Notes: generated by a model from the letters alone, not told the origin. DNA of 64,000 nucleotides from Bacillota bacterium (GCA_009784375.1 WRBV01000001.1:190324-254323); one strand, 5' to 3'; shown: positions 36,701-44,981, numbered from the stretch's first letter. Numbers and translations are program-made.

Positions 36701-38814
36701 CAGGTACGATTATTAATTCATTTGTTCATAATGCACCAAGGGTAGGGGCAGAGGCTGGATTCTTTCCATTCGCACTTAACTATACCGAAGGGAACATGTA
36801 CAACAATAAATTTATACGTCACGAGAGTTTCACCGCGTCAATACCTGCTGCTGACCTTAACTTGCCACAAGATCGAATTGCTCACATAAATATTACAAAC
36901 ATAGACCAAACAAGTGAATTCCTTGGTTTCAGTATAAGCGAGATTATTGAGCTCGACACACCGAACATGTGGCAAATGACAGTAGTCGGTCCAAGGTTGG
37001 TAAGTGCGAACCACATTGCGATTTCTATCCGTCGTGTAAGTGCATACACTTGGCCAGACGGGGAACAAAGAATTGAATTTGTGCCAGGATTCGAATACGG
37101 CACAAGCAGATACAACCCAATCATCATTACAAATGGTGACCAATTCAACAGATACATGTTTGAAGACAGCGAGGCACAATATCAACATGATAGATATCTC
37201 GAGTCTAATGGTGAAATACCAATTGATTGGTCAAGAAACGTATACCAAGGTTATTTGCGTCTTGTTAACAATATTTCTCTGCGAACTGCCACAGCAACTG
37301 GGATAACTTCCCATGGTGGATTATTGCGAACGCAAGGAATAATTTTCCGTGGACACTTTGATGGGAATGGATTAGAAATAAACGACATTTCCATGAACGC
37401 GGCACCAGACGTCGAACGTGGGCTTCAAAGTGTTGGATTATTCTCGAAAGTCGAACATGCTACAATTAAAAACATTAACCTTAACTTTATAAAGCATCCT
37501 GTTGCTGGTATAGATTACTCTATTGCTGCAATTGATGCGGAATATGTTGGCGGTCTTGCTGGGATTGCGATTAACTCTAATCTTGTTGATATAAACCTTG
37601 GAATACAAACAACAGGAAACACAGACAATCAACTAACAATAATTGGTGGTGCAAACGTAATCGGTGGTCTTGTTGGTGTTGCTGTAATGTTCAACCATGA
37701 TGCAAGTGACAACAACACATTCAAAATCGAAAACATTGCGTCTAATGTTCGTGTTTCGTCATTAAGCAATTCTCTTAACTCGCGCGATCTTGGATTGAAT
37801 TATGACCAACTTGGTATTGCGGGTGGAATTATGGGTGTGATAACACATGATGTTCGTGAATTTGTACGTGGAGACCGAACTAATAACGAAGAGATGTTTA
37901 TGCGTGACATATTCAACTATGATCGAGAAAATTCAAGAGACTTCCGAGTATTATCAAGAGACCAAGTCCGACCATTAGGAACAGAAGTAAACCCACACAT
38001 TGCGGTACGTAACATCCGAAACTTTAACGAGCGTGCAATCGCGGTAACTGGAGAAATTGCTGGTGGATTGGTTGGTATCATAGGAAGTGAAATCAACACA
38101 ACAAGGCTAAGCTATGAATTTGATGGTGCAAATAACATAGCAGACAACTTTATCCGCGGTGCATTCTATGTGGGTGGATTGGTTGGTATGAACTTTGGAA
38201 CAATTGATATTGCGACGTTTGATATTCCAACATTCAATGTACAATCGATATTTTCGGCTGGATTCATATTTAATGTGGATACAAGCTATACAACAATTCG
38301 ACACGGCATGACGGTTGGTGGTATTGCTGGATTCAATGCTGGAACGATTTCACATGCTACAAATAATACGAACATGGCAACTAATAGTACGGGAACACAC
38401 GAAGTTGATTGGCGTCAAGTAATGACGGTTGGTGGTATAGTTGGTGAAAATGTTGGTGGAACAATTGAACATGGTCGAGTATATCAATCACTAGCAAGTG
38501 GATTTGTTCTTGGCGGTATTGCGGGTATAAGTCGTGGCGGGACTATCGAAAATAACTTTGTACATGCAAACGCAAGGGTTGTTGTAGGTCCACCAACCCC
38601 ACATCCAAATTTAAACTTTACGATTAATACTGGATTGGCGGGTTCTACACACCAGATTCACGAATCATTCCAAAATCAAGCAAGCTTCGGGACAAATGAA
38701 TTACGTGATTTGTCAAATAATATTATTAATCCAAACCGAAATCTTCGTCGTGAATATACTGGCACCCACATCGGTGTGCGTACAGGTAGTGTAAGTGAAG
38801 CTAATAATAATTAA
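27706..38814 (+). CDS. Giant GLUG-motif surface protein
   Basis: About 3702 residues, the largest gene in the window. An N-terminal signal anchor (IILGAMVGLVLIGVLAIIL, about residues 6-24) precedes beta-rich Ig-like regions, then two or three blocks of GLUG-type repeats of about 20-40 residues with glycine turns: GGVAGRNSLNGTISG, GGIVGRNDGIV, GGLVGFNTGLLENS, GGLVGQNSSNGVISNS, GGIAGISRGGTIENN. GLUG repeats form beta-solenoids in bacterial adhesins, often in gut bacteria. There is no recognisable C-terminal anchor or LPXTG. The start is TTG 27706: GGGGGA (27690-27695) is 10 nt upstream; the TTG at 27688 would put the G-run inside the gene. No catalytic domain was seen. Confidence 0.82.
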   Translation: MSKRNKIILGAMVGLVLIGVLAIILSTTGGGNAAQMRISANTTNVNITMQMSVQNNQIVPPAIAQRFQDVIVTVSRAPSEIGSGVHAYSLDQNVATAWVEARSGDRNWVRIVGQGAGQTRIRVMSHGGQRTMYINVRVDVPAQDFVVRDPRFGVIHNQIAPNSIEFVESDFNFFATTNHNFDVATSINTIDFSFAPGTETHGTRIDGNRFIVYPGSTIGVVQVRATLRRNTAITRDFPVHIFPSTSFGDLGLRDMTGSQISNSGLVIAPLVLNNTLAAPNFIDYDLTIANIPISNTRNIAYGNLTYRYQLINHNENITYVLEETPDQFRVMGKTPGHTYVDVMVFPVLQVGANTIFFNRTQDSHLQRTRRIRVEVRNTFRDDQLRFTEDNDINNEFDDIYAFFAIGRNDRFNFNVTMTDDVMVNNTPSHPLNNRVTFDIINSPIPVPSTQIGTFFNITYSPTAAREPNATTTMISPHFTNGVPYNSYFSISFVSNPGFAGGDPSIISQFMAASSDLIPEQDRLMLEVRSIAMRADGETPLASKRIPLRVIRSVTEMHAENSAGDIITTLFPVRNGVSNPFDFYVATDLGDDAVANRFSWTLSQNARTPYGELFNITREPATVGGRLGFSIAVNPTIADDVRIGVEYYIDIRYISGYTIRLPILVQERLESYTYDVIGLSGNAQIFEPRNTTRLSGGVNLFLRIDGTYSLNINAMPTHASVFASMIPSSTSIIVCNTTFTFRPTEEGQFTINVSLGSVNPDVLIGIDRDFVINITVINPIMRADFSHNWERIYSVNTLSHFASPLVEGSFLDFTLDFEFAGGGNTSSTINITTSYTSPNIRLEQLGWNSFRVHGLWDTGEDIFDTISFEIEQTFHGYTRSFTFGSPRVFHLNVREVEMIQSIHLRNVGETLNMTLNAQGTQSMTVLTTPYPIEGVHNLDIGFAFLVGGTIFNPNGTLIQNIPGIVSVNNAGQITAIHSNVGVHQHDVRLVVFAFDSIRRDGGGNLVFNPIELVHVPVNVYIFNPHDGDGQFLIETREQFLTHFGFVAATGVPNSIRGRIQTIGVQNFLYYERAQRNQAADIVTGYFRLAADIDFSGILLEPISHFNGTLTGVRTAEIRGGAEEQESKWQLQNMSFRTRTGVNAWTQWSTAVGAGGTENVGLFGTIGTNGLVQGISFTNAHLHVNFNRMSLPATFHNRNINVGMLAGINNGIVSDISVHFENANYIATGFERLNIGAVVGLNNNIIREENRMRTTGLIRVGFAPNDQHFAVNRRVTNINAGGVAGRNSLNGTISGRNAGGILQDNIEVVSQVTLLIVDQENVVTDEMDKNVGGIVGRNDGIVREISAEAVIFSAARGNAGGLVGFNTGLLENSYTTSAIYARGALGGIAGRNTGIIQNTYFDMYINTTIGRNIQPLLRTHVPAAIREQNPGWDQFYAGLIVGRDANTTVVEANPTIVGGVVGRNSGNVFNSFASSIFTRDTTHVFTQHPTIHALEYRGDIYIHGAQNVIVGGVIGRQEGGNGHNQVEGVYSNLLINYNSSGVRGAPIIGGVIGEIRHDANATIIAAYSYNQYRINAHAQEFTGLANTQLAIAGVVGRNNNLLNVNDVQFILTYAVLETSQVEWIGLPTGAARIFPITGINLGSVLNVGTVLTGASTMRNINLATWTDSGHAAVDYFINFSNADIYDLTGLTSLEFESRVGFGFPMVRMSFEPTDYQFELPLFIATPTAIVLQLHSQAALSARFGAQLNNRGEFNYVVIADNNPVTGTQSAALFYSSGGTRSGPVDVANRYFLDDLFTQRVSPSIASRRMEITITDENVAWLGRDTSTGEPRFFIQLTGVLGSFEIHATSTRHEEGLAIVGKVRFDVVPAIATQTLTRDAISTLARQSLLTNDRNNFNHGLSVQRGTTISLRGAILPNPNGWEIISHKTYAFDGVFIMNYSNGAPILMNRVEEDGFNFHFIPRMQVGDMVYLLGSLEIVLNIDVYDGAIYLDFRQDQVTFDGSNAAIYSGVFITDITPTAFNVMNLTTLTEEQRIEIFTTLTRFNFFTEDNYHTLFTDGNITRIHITDQGRSFFLVFELFVEPVIALANGYFEYRFNINLSIEIDMRAYTDIPGGNLFETPGAMPIGLFGRIDVIEQNLDGRVRNLLRDSANVDIIPQVLETITIQHYTSTTRAGLPIYQMRVTDMENQNWNVFTDIDPVGSLLKVYAHPFFSNIESFSLESSRVEQVIGQRPTGQGNETEDIIREWEIQFTQMVFDPINEVFTNYGVVSGVSGGEIHQVSTYRVLADGTRVFTWDGVYYIQTRLVVIQDDYINDIPVTPLAPGEFFTISLNFESVNGAAINDSFRLGVVRRPGLMFTYDGQNTREAVQAIGTTHNLTATVVGDVEIGDITTTDIRQRWQDAISISANHPTASVDSNDISINVTSATATGAVISIEIGPTVPEGTNIMLEIIGILFEGGDRLQLPDPIFNLTAVLFRVLDFRVDGVMGNTIRLRNNNQQQMHLRAVVDRYTGPTLELQQRIDTAITALENQINTTELVTWTGWNNNRGWILNRSEWNQETEFYYSEVGPGGEDRNELNFFLGRGATSNIKFISASTPSARTTSLEVRMYYEIVGGRYSVRSGGTFNPISTTFSIVSIRQSPEDNPYQIWTESDLIAALEDSDSANGHFILMADITLGSTGVGWLPRPINFNLDGNNKRLTLSRIAQQTDAATVNIGLFTTIAQNQVIKNLNIVPGTLGARDHSILTVNLGEHRNNIIANIGVLAGINNGIVTNVAILPAAQFYNNDGTPHLRHGHQVASFGTTQNPHSTFDIDNDRARARLHIITNRTESHLRVGGLVGQNSSNGVISNSRVLVDIEATLPQLEHDLPGNFAARTAYIAGFVGENSGYIVSSFYRDGNVNNRIRPNQGGGAGIDRFSRTAGFVGLNRGIVRGNYVQGATNTIDQADGGVRRGAILSNYNVTGFVYVNIGTIQDAFVNITLGGSQERIGFVRHNSTLTGVTGTGTIINSFVHNAPRVGAEAGFFPFALNYTEGNMYNNKFIRHESFTASIPAADLNLPQDRIAHINITNIDQTSEFLGFSISEIIELDTPNMWQMTVVGPRLVSANHIAISIRRVSAYTWPDGEQRIEFVPGFEYGTSRYNPIIITNGDQFNRYMFEDSEAQYQHDRYLESNGEIPIDWSRNVYQGYLRLVNNISLRTATATGITSHGGLLRTQGIIFRGHFDGNGLEINDISMNAAPDVERGLQSVGLFSKVEHATIKNINLNFIKHPVAGIDYSIAAIDAEYVGGLAGIAINSNLVDINLGIQTTGNTDNQLTIIGGANVIGGLVGVAVMFNHDASDNNTFKIENIASNVRVSSLSNSLNSRDLGLNYDQLGIAGGIMGVITHDVREFVRGDRTNNEEMFMRDIFNYDRENSRDFRVLSRDQVRPLGTEVNPHIAVRNIRNFNERAIAVTGEIAGGLVGIIGSEINTTRLSYEFDGANNIADNFIRGAFYVGGLVGMNFGTIDIATFDIPTFNVQSIFSAGFIFNVDTSYTTIRHGMTVGGIAGFNAGTISHATNNTNMATNSTGTHEVDWRQVMTVGGIVGENVGGTIEHGRVYQSLASGFVLGGIAGISRGGTIENNFVHANARVVVGPPTPHPNLNFTINTGLAGSTHQIHESFQNQASFGTNELRDLSNNIINPNRNLRREYTGTHIGVRTGSVSEANNN

Positions 38815-38834
38815 TTGAAAGACGAAAGTTGTGA

Positions 38835-38842
38835 TATATTGT
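38835..38842 (+). promoter_or_regulatory. -10 element adjoining the recD2 start
   Basis: TATATTGT overlaps two possible -10 hexamers (TATATT, TATTGT) 4-6 nt before the ATG at 38847. TTGAAA (38815-38820) is a fair -35 with 16-bp spacing to TATTGT. Confidence 0.5.
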
Positions 38843-38846
38843 ATTT

Positions 38847-41078
38847 ATGCAACTTGTCGATGAAATTGCCGATATTACTTTTCGAAATGAAGAAAATGGA
38901 TATTCGGTTATAAGGCTTAAGACCAGTAACATTACGGCTACTGGTGTTTTTGCCTTTGTATCGGTGGGTGCAGAACTCACACTACATGGTGAATTTGTTA
39001 ACAATGCAAAATATGGAAAACAATTCAAGGTTACATCGTATGAAATAACTCCACCAAATACACCAAAGAAAATTAAACAATTTATTGGAAGTGGTCTTAT
39101 CGAAGGCATAGGTCCAGTCACCGCCGAACGCATTGTCAAGACCTTTGGAAAAGACACATTAAAAATTATGGAAAATGCACCCGAGGAATTAATTGCGGTG
39201 CGTGGAATATCCGAGAAAAAAGCAAAAGTCATTGGTGAAAAATACGCAACAATAAAACAAATGCAAGCGGCAATAATTTTCTTGCAAAAATTTGAAATCT
39301 CGTTAAATATGGCAGTCAAGATATACAAGAGCTATGGCGAGAAAACAATTGAAGCGGTGCAATCAAATCCATATTCATTAATCGAACGGGTGGATGGTAT
39401 TGGATTTATAACGGCAGACAAAATGGCACGAGACCTTGGCATAGATTACACAAGTTCGTTTCGTGTTCGTGCAGGGCTTGTTTATTGTTTGAAACAAGCA
39501 TCTGAAAAAGATGGGCATACGTTCTTGCCGCACAAGGCATTATTCCAGGATGTGATTAAACTTCTTAAAATAAAAACCGAACAATTAGAACCCGTTTTCG
39601 AAGAGGTATTACGAGACCTTTGTCTTGATAAATTTTTAACTATGGTTAAATCGGATAAAGAACAGGGTTACATGTTGACCAAATATTATGTTGCCGAACG
39701 ATCAATTGCGACAAGGTTGAATTCACATGCCATAGATTTTGAAGAGGAACAAATTAAAGGTGTAGATAAACTTTTAAATCATTACCAAAAAATTAACAAC
39801 ATCGAATTACATGACAAGCAAAAAGAGGCTGTTCGACTTGCAACAAGTGGTGGTGTTTGTGTGATTACTGGTGGACCTGGGACTGGAAAGACAACAATTG
39901 TAAAAGCGATTTTATATATAAACGAGGCACAAGGATTAAACACGCGATTACTTGCACCAACAGGCAGGGCGGCAAAGCGAATGGAAGAAGCAACAGGTAT
40001 GCCAGCAAGTACCATTCATCGCGCACTTGAATTGGATTACAGCAATAATTCGCGTAATGTCCAGTTTGAAGATTGGGATGGTGCATTGTCAGCAGACGTT
40101 GTAATTGTTGATGAATTTTCAATGTGCGATGTGCAATTAACTTCACAATTATTGAAGCGAATTTTACCACGAACTCGGATTATTCTTGTGGGTGATGCCG
40201 ATCAATTACCGTCCGTTGGTGCGGGTTCGGTCTTGAATGATATTTTACAATCGAGTGTGATAAGTACGGTATGCCTTACCGAAATTTATCGTCAAGAAGG
40301 CACAAGCCAAATCGTCCATGCTGCACACGCGATTAACAAGGGTATGATGCCTGACCTTTCTAATAAGAGCAGCGATTTTTTCTTTGTAAATTCACAAAGT
40401 GCGTCACAAGTTAAGCAAAACGTTGTGTCTTTGGCAACCACACGAATTCCAAACCATATGAATGTATCGCCATCAAAGATTCAAATTCTTTGTCCAATGA
40501 AAGTTGGTGAAGCGGGTATGAATTCATTGAACCTTGCTCTGCAAGAATCGTTAAACCCACCAGTAATGGAAAAGCCGCAATATGAATACGGCGATATAAT
40601 ATACCGAACTGGCGACCGAGTCATGCAAACCATGAACAACTATGATCAAGAATGGACACGTAATGAACACGGAATGATGGACAACGGAACGGGTGTATAT
40701 AACGGCGATATAGGCGAGATTATCCAAATCAATCGTCAAAATGGTGAAGTCGTGGTGCAGCTTGAAGATGGTCGTGTTACAACGTATACTCGATCTGACC
40801 TTTCGAACCTTGTGTTGTCATATGCAATTACTGTACATAAGAGCCAAGGTTGTGAATTTGATGTAGTCATAATCCCAATTGTAAGTGGTGCATATATGAT
40901 ACTTACGCGAAACCTTTTATATACCGCGGTAACACGTGCCAAGAAAATGGTTGTCCTTGTGGGAGATTCAATCAACATAGAAAAAATGGTGAACAACACA
41001 TTCACCAAAAAAAGATATACAATGTTAAAAGAGTTTCTGCGTGAAATGAAAGATAAAACTAGTGCGTTGTACGAGTAA
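38847..41078 (+). CDS. recD2: ATP-dependent DNA helicase RecD2
   Basis: A 743-residue 5'-3' SF1 helicase of the RecD2 type, the form found in bacteria without RecBC. The N-terminal region holds helix-hairpin-helix DNA-binding segments (GLIEGIGPVTAERIV, and GIGFITADKMARDLGI). The motor has GGPGTGKTT (Walker A, near residue 339), LAPTGRAAKRM, VDEFSMCD, GDADQLPSVGAGSVL, and TVHKSQGCEFD (motif V/VI) near the C terminus. RecD2 takes part in replication-fork maintenance and DNA repair. The ATG at 38847 has a -10 4-6 nt upstream and no Shine-Dalgarno. Confidence 0.94.
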   Translation: MQLVDEIADITFRNEENGYSVIRLKTSNITATGVFAFVSVGAELTLHGEFVNNAKYGKQFKVTSYEITPPNTPKKIKQFIGSGLIEGIGPVTAERIVKTFGKDTLKIMENAPEELIAVRGISEKKAKVIGEKYATIKQMQAAIIFLQKFEISLNMAVKIYKSYGEKTIEAVQSNPYSLIERVDGIGFITADKMARDLGIDYTSSFRVRAGLVYCLKQASEKDGHTFLPHKALFQDVIKLLKIKTEQLEPVFEEVLRDLCLDKFLTMVKSDKEQGYMLTKYYVAERSIATRLNSHAIDFEEEQIKGVDKLLNHYQKINNIELHDKQKEAVRLATSGGVCVITGGPGTGKTTIVKAILYINEAQGLNTRLLAPTGRAAKRMEEATGMPASTIHRALELDYSNNSRNVQFEDWDGALSADVVIVDEFSMCDVQLTSQLLKRILPRTRIILVGDADQLPSVGAGSVLNDILQSSVISTVCLTEIYRQEGTSQIVHAAHAINKGMMPDLSNKSSDFFFVNSQSASQVKQNVVSLATTRIPNHMNVSPSKIQILCPMKVGEAGMNSLNLALQESLNPPVMEKPQYEYGDIIYRTGDRVMQTMNNYDQEWTRNEHGMMDNGTGVYNGDIGEIIQINRQNGEVVVQLEDGRVTTYTRSDLSNLVLSYAITVHKSQGCEFDVVIIPIVSGAYMILTRNLLYTAVTRAKKMVVLVGDSINIEKMVNNTFTKKRYTMLKEFLREMKDKTSALYE

Positions 41079-41092
41079 TCATAGAGGAGAGT

Positions 41093-41665
41093 ATGATGTT
41101 CATAACTTCACAAATATTTGGTGGACTTGCATTAATCGCTCTTTTTATCACGTTTCAAAGTAAACAAAAGAAATACCTTGTAATTTGGAATGGTGCAACA
41201 ATGATGTTTGCCGCCATTATGTTTGCATTCCTTGGCAATTGGGTAGTTGTTGCAATGTTAGGAATAGGGATAATACGAAATCTTGTACTACTTGTTCTTG
41301 ATAAATACGAAAAGACACCAAAATTGGTTAGACATACCGTTATGGTTATTCTCATAATTGCTACCGCGGTTGCTGGTTGGTTTACACAATATTTTTGGTA
41401 TGATTGGATTCTTATTGTTATTTCCGTTTTGTTCGTCCCAGTAATATTCTTTGGAAGACTTCACCTGTTTCGAATGTGTTGTGTTATCTATGCGTCAACC
41501 ATGCTTGCACACAATATAATGCATCTTGTTTGGATGGGTATTGCTCTCGAGGTCACATCTCTTATATCAATTGCGATATTTTATGTTAGGCTCACAGTTG
41601 GTAGAGCAATAAAAGAAGATGAAAGTTTATGTAATCAAAATAAACTTGAAGAACAGATAGATTAA
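41093..41665 (+). CDS. YgjV-like inner membrane protein
   Basis: A 190-residue protein with five or six hydrophobic segments and a short hydrophilic tail. The opening FGGLALIALFITFQSKQKKYLVIWN and the repeated helix-turn pattern match the bacterial YgjV family, of unknown function. AGAGGAGAG lies 4-6 nt before the ATG (ATG 41096 is an equal alternative). The gap to recD2 is 14 bp, so it is probably cotranscribed. Its stop is 16 bp from the convergent glmS stop, with no obvious terminator hairpin between. Confidence 0.72.
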   Translation: MMFITSQIFGGLALIALFITFQSKQKKYLVIWNGATMMFAAIMFAFLGNWVVVAMLGIGIIRNLVLLVLDKYEKTPKLVRHTVMVILIIATAVAGWFTQYFWYDWILIVISVLFVPVIFFGRLHLFRMCCVIYASTMLAHNIMHLVWMGIALEVTSLISIAIFYVRLTVGRAIKEDESLCNQNKLEEQID

Positions 41666-41681
41666 AATCTACAATAAAGTA

Positions 41682-43442
41682 TTATTCCACCGTAACAGCC
41701 TTTGCAAGATTTCTCGGCTTGTCAGGGCAGAGCTTTAACGATTGTGCAAGATAGAGTGCGAATAATTGTGACGGGATAACACCCAATATAAACGACAATG
41801 AATTAGGTTCAGACATAACGGATGAAAGGTCGGGAATCCAAACTCGGCTGCCACGTGCCATTACTTCGTTTGACGCATTATCAAGTTTCAATTTCTTGGC
41901 TTGGTTATCGGGTTCGGTATTAATGACTATTGTCAAAGTGTCTTTATCAACCAATGATAGTGTCCCATGTTTTAATTCACCTGCTGCAAAACCTTCGCAA
42001 TGTTTATAAGTTATTTCTTTTATTTTAAGGGCACTCTCGAGCGCTGAGACAAAATCAAGTCCTTTACCAAGAATAAACATTTTTGTTGCTTTTCTTTGTT
42101 GCTTTGCAATTGATTGAATGCTATCCGCCGATTCAAGATAGATTTCAATAGATTGTGCAAGTGCCGATAAATCTTCGAACAGGCTTTTTTCTTTTTGCAT
42201 GGTCCATACAAGAATTGCTCCAACAACAACTTGGGCGATATATGCCTTTGTGCTTGCCACAGCGACTTCGGTGCCTGCGAATATTGGCAAGAAATAATCA
42301 ACTTGACGTGATATCGAACTGCCTGCTACGTTGCATATTCCAATTGTTTCAAGCCCACTTTCTTTCATAATACGAAGTGCCGACATTGTATCTGCCGTTT
42401 CACCACTTTGGCTTATAACCATTCCGACATCGTTTTCTTTGAATAATGGACTTTGGAATGCGACTTCACTTGCAATATATACACGAGTCCGTATTCTGCA
42501 CTTTGATTCAAGTAACTGGGCAATCATTAACCCAGCATGATATGCGGTCCCACATGCGGCGATATGTACGGTATCACAATCTTGAACTTTCTTTACAACT
42601 TGTTTGAATTGCTTGGTTCGAACAATATTTTTGTATTCGGTTATAATTCGGCGTATGATATTTGGAATTTCAAAAATTTCCTTTTCCATAAAGGTCGAAT
42701 AACCCTCTTTATCAATCTTGTATGTTTCGATATCCAAGGCAAGGGGCTTTTTCTTTATTTCACGTTCATCATTATAAAACACAAGCCAGTCTTTCTTGAT
42801 GACGGCAAATTCATCATCCTCAAGTGCATACAGTAAATCGGTCTTTGCCTTTGCCGATGGGATGTCGCTTGTCACAAAATAAAAGTCATTGCCAACACCT
42901 ATGGTAAGTGGTTGCCGTCCATGTCGTGCCGCAACCATTACGTTTGGAAAAGTCGCACAGGTCACAAGAAAAGAATAACTGCCACGAAGATGGGTTTTTG
43001 CTCTTTTAACCGCATCAAGCAAATTGCCGTCCAAGTAATATGAAATTAAATGCGGGATGACTTCGGTATCTGTTTGCGATTTCATTTCAATGTCTTTGGT
43101 CTGGAGGAAAGTAATGACCTCTTTATAATTTTCGATAATGCCATTATGAACGACCGAGATTTTACCACAATATGAAATATGTGGATGAGTATTTATCTCG
43201 CTGACCCCACCATGTGTTGCCCAACGTGTATGACCTATCGCAGTCATCACATCCGAATCATATTGACCCAATACCTTCTTCCGAAGTTTTGCAACATTTC
43301 CGACCGATTTAATCACTCGAAGTTCTCGACCATTTTGAAAAGAAACACCTGCACTATCATAACCTCGATATTCAAGTGATTCAAGACCATCCACAGTATT
43401 AGGGACTGCGTTCGGTCCCAAAAATCCAATTACTCCACACAT
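41682..43442 (-). CDS. glmS: Glutamine-fructose-6-phosphate aminotransferase
   Basis: A 586-residue GlmS that makes glucosamine-6-phosphate, the first committed step to peptidoglycan and amino sugars. Cys2 of MCGVIGF is the glutaminase nucleophile; EYRGYDSAG, GHTRWATHG and the tandem SIS domains (SQSGETADT near residue 341, GAILVWTM) are clear, and it ends KAVTVE as all GlmS do. No glmS ribozyme is present: the divergent gap to pduL is only 85 bp. On the minus strand TATAAA lies 5 nt before the ATG, again suggesting a leaderless message. Confidence 0.96.
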   Translation of the reverse strand: MCGVIGFLGPNAVPNTVDGLESLEYRGYDSAGVSFQNGRELRVIKSVGNVAKLRKKVLGQYDSDVMTAIGHTRWATHGGVSEINTHPHISYCGKISVVHNGIIENYKEVITFLQTKDIEMKSQTDTEVIPHLISYYLDGNLLDAVKRAKTHLRGSYSFLVTCATFPNVMVAARHGRQPLTIGVGNDFYFVTSDIPSAKAKTDLLYALEDDEFAVIKKDWLVFYNDEREIKKKPLALDIETYKIDKEGYSTFMEKEIFEIPNIIRRIITEYKNIVRTKQFKQVVKKVQDCDTVHIAACGTAYHAGLMIAQLLESKCRIRTRVYIASEVAFQSPLFKENDVGMVISQSGETADTMSALRIMKESGLETIGICNVAGSSISRQVDYFLPIFAGTEVAVASTKAYIAQVVVGAILVWTMQKEKSLFEDLSALAQSIEIYLESADSIQSIAKQQRKATKMFILGKGLDFVSALESALKIKEITYKHCEGFAAGELKHGTLSLVDKDTLTIVINTEPDNQAKKLKLDNASNEVMARGSRVWIPDLSSVMSEPNSLSFILGVIPSQLFALYLAQSLKLCPDKPRNLAKAVTVE

Positions 43443-43527
43443 AAGTGTTTATATGCTAAGTTAGAATTAGTAGTTAAAAATGACAAGTTAGGGTAGAATA
43501 AAATTACAAGATCAAAGGAGAAAAACC

Positions 43528-44097
43528 ATGAAAATAATATGTGAGTTATCTGTGCGCCATGCTCATCTTGCACAAGAGCATGTGGATATTTTATTCAGCA
43601 AAGGACATAAATTAACACCAGTAAAGGACTTGTCTCAACCAGGACAATATTTGTGTGCCGAGCGTGTTGAAATTGTGACACCAAAAATGACAATGAAAAA
43701 TGTTGGTATTATCGGACCCGTACGTGCAAAGAGCCAGGTTGAAATTTCAAGAACAGATACCTTTGCACTTGGATTAAAAGGCGTTCCAGTTCGTCAGAGT
43801 GGTGAGCTGGATGGTAGTGTTGGTGTTATTCTGAGAACCGATCTTGGCGAGGTTGCTCTTAATGAAGGTGTGATTGTTGCACAACGTCATATTCACATGG
43901 ATCCAAAATCGGCATCAGAATTTGGGTTAGCCGATAATCAAATGGTGTCTGTGAAGTTTTTGGGTGATCGTGGTGGAGTTTTATATAATACAGTAGTAAG
44001 GGTAAGTGAAAGCTTTGCTCCCGCGGTACATATAGATTCGGACGAGGCAAATGCGCTTGGTCATATATGCGGTCATGATGTGGAGATAATCAAATGA
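43528..44097 (+). CDS. pduL: PduL-type phosphate acyltransferase
   Basis: A 189-residue PduL phosphotransacylase (acyl-CoA plus phosphate to acyl-phosphate). The zinc/active-site motifs are SVRHAHL (near residues 8-14), GPVRAKSQVEIS, RQSGELDGS, QRHIHM and HIDSDEANA. PduL serves microcompartments, but a stand-alone copy can replace Pta in acetate formation; no microcompartment genes are nearby and no encapsulation peptide is seen at the N terminus. AAAGGAG is 8 nt before the ATG. Its stop overlaps the rsgA start by 4 bp (ATGA), a translational coupling. Confidence 0.9.
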   Translation: MKIICELSVRHAHLAQEHVDILFSKGHKLTPVKDLSQPGQYLCAERVEIVTPKMTMKNVGIIGPVRAKSQVEISRTDTFALGLKGVPVRQSGELDGSVGVILRTDLGEVALNEGVIVAQRHIHMDPKSASEFGLADNQMVSVKFLGDRGGVLYNTVVRVSESFAPAVHIDSDEANALGHICGHDVEIIK

Positions 44098-44981
44098 GTA
44101 AAAAGCTTATCGGTGAAGTAACAAGCGTTGCAAAGACGGGATATTTTGTAAACATAGATATTAACAGTCAATCGTTATTCTGTATTATAAATAACTCTTA
44201 TGTGGAAGACAATCCACCTGTTGTTGGCGACTTTGTTGTATTAGAACAAAAGGATGACCAGTATCTTGTTAAGTCAGTAGAGCCAAGGAAAAATTACATA
44301 GCACGTTACGATTTTCACAAAAACCGATCACAAGGATTTGCCGCCAACCTTGGAACAATTCTTATTGTAACAAGTGCAAACAAAGAATTTTCAACCAATC
44401 GTATAAGACGGTTTTTGGCACTCAGCGGTGATCAACCAGTCCGACATGTAATAGTACTAACCAAAATTGACCTTGCCACCAATCTTGATTTTTATAAAAA
44501 TATTATTAAAAAAGAATTTCCTGGCGTAGAGTTTGTTGCACTTAATTCACTTAAAAAAACAGATGTTGCGAAATTATTTAAATACGTTGCCGAGGGTGAA
44601 TCGGTAATGTTGTTGGGTTCAAGTGGGGTGGGTAAGACCACTATTATTAATACATTACTTAATATGAATCTTCGCACAAATGAAACAAAGGGTGTACGTC
44701 ACAAAGATTCTGGTCGACACACTACAAGTTCGCGTAACATGTATTATACGGCATGTGGGCGAAAAGTTATTGATGTGCCTGGAATTAAAATTGTTGGTGT
44801 TGAAAAAGAAGACATAGAGAACAGCCCAATTTTCCAAAAAATAGTTAGCATGGCACGAACATGTAAATACACAAACTGTAAACACATAACCGAGGATAAA
44901 TGTGCAATCAAAGCGGCGATTGAATCAGGCGAGTTGGAAGATTGGGAATTGGAAGGATATAGACAAATGTTGAGTGAGTAA
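44094..44981 (+). CDS. rsgA: Ribosome small-subunit-dependent GTPase A
   Basis: A 295-residue circularly permuted GTPase that helps mature the 30S subunit. After an N-terminal OB fold the motifs occur in permuted order: TKID (G4), NSLKKT, then GSSGVGKTT (G1, near residue 178), RHKDSGRHTT and DVPG (G3). The C terminus has the zinc signature C-x4-C-x-H-x5-C (CKYTNCKHITEDKC). It overlaps pduL by 4 bp. No terminator was recognised after the stop. Confidence 0.94.
   Translation: MSKKLIGEVTSVAKTGYFVNIDINSQSLFCIINNSYVEDNPPVVGDFVVLEQKDDQYLVKSVEPRKNYIARYDFHKNRSQGFAANLGTILIVTSANKEFSTNRIRRFLALSGDQPVRHVIVLTKIDLATNLDFYKNIIKKEFPGVEFVALNSLKKTDVAKLFKYVAEGESVMLLGSSGVGKTTIINTLLNMNLRTNETKGVRHKDSGRHTTSSRNMYYTACGRKVIDVPGIKIVGVEKEDIENSPIFQKIVSMARTCKYTNCKHITEDKCAIKAAIESGELEDWELEGYRQMLSE

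Noticed and set aside
43443..43527. glmS ribozyme upstream of glmS
   Set aside because: Only 85 bp lie between the divergent genes; the ribozyme needs about 150 nt and no core motif is seen.
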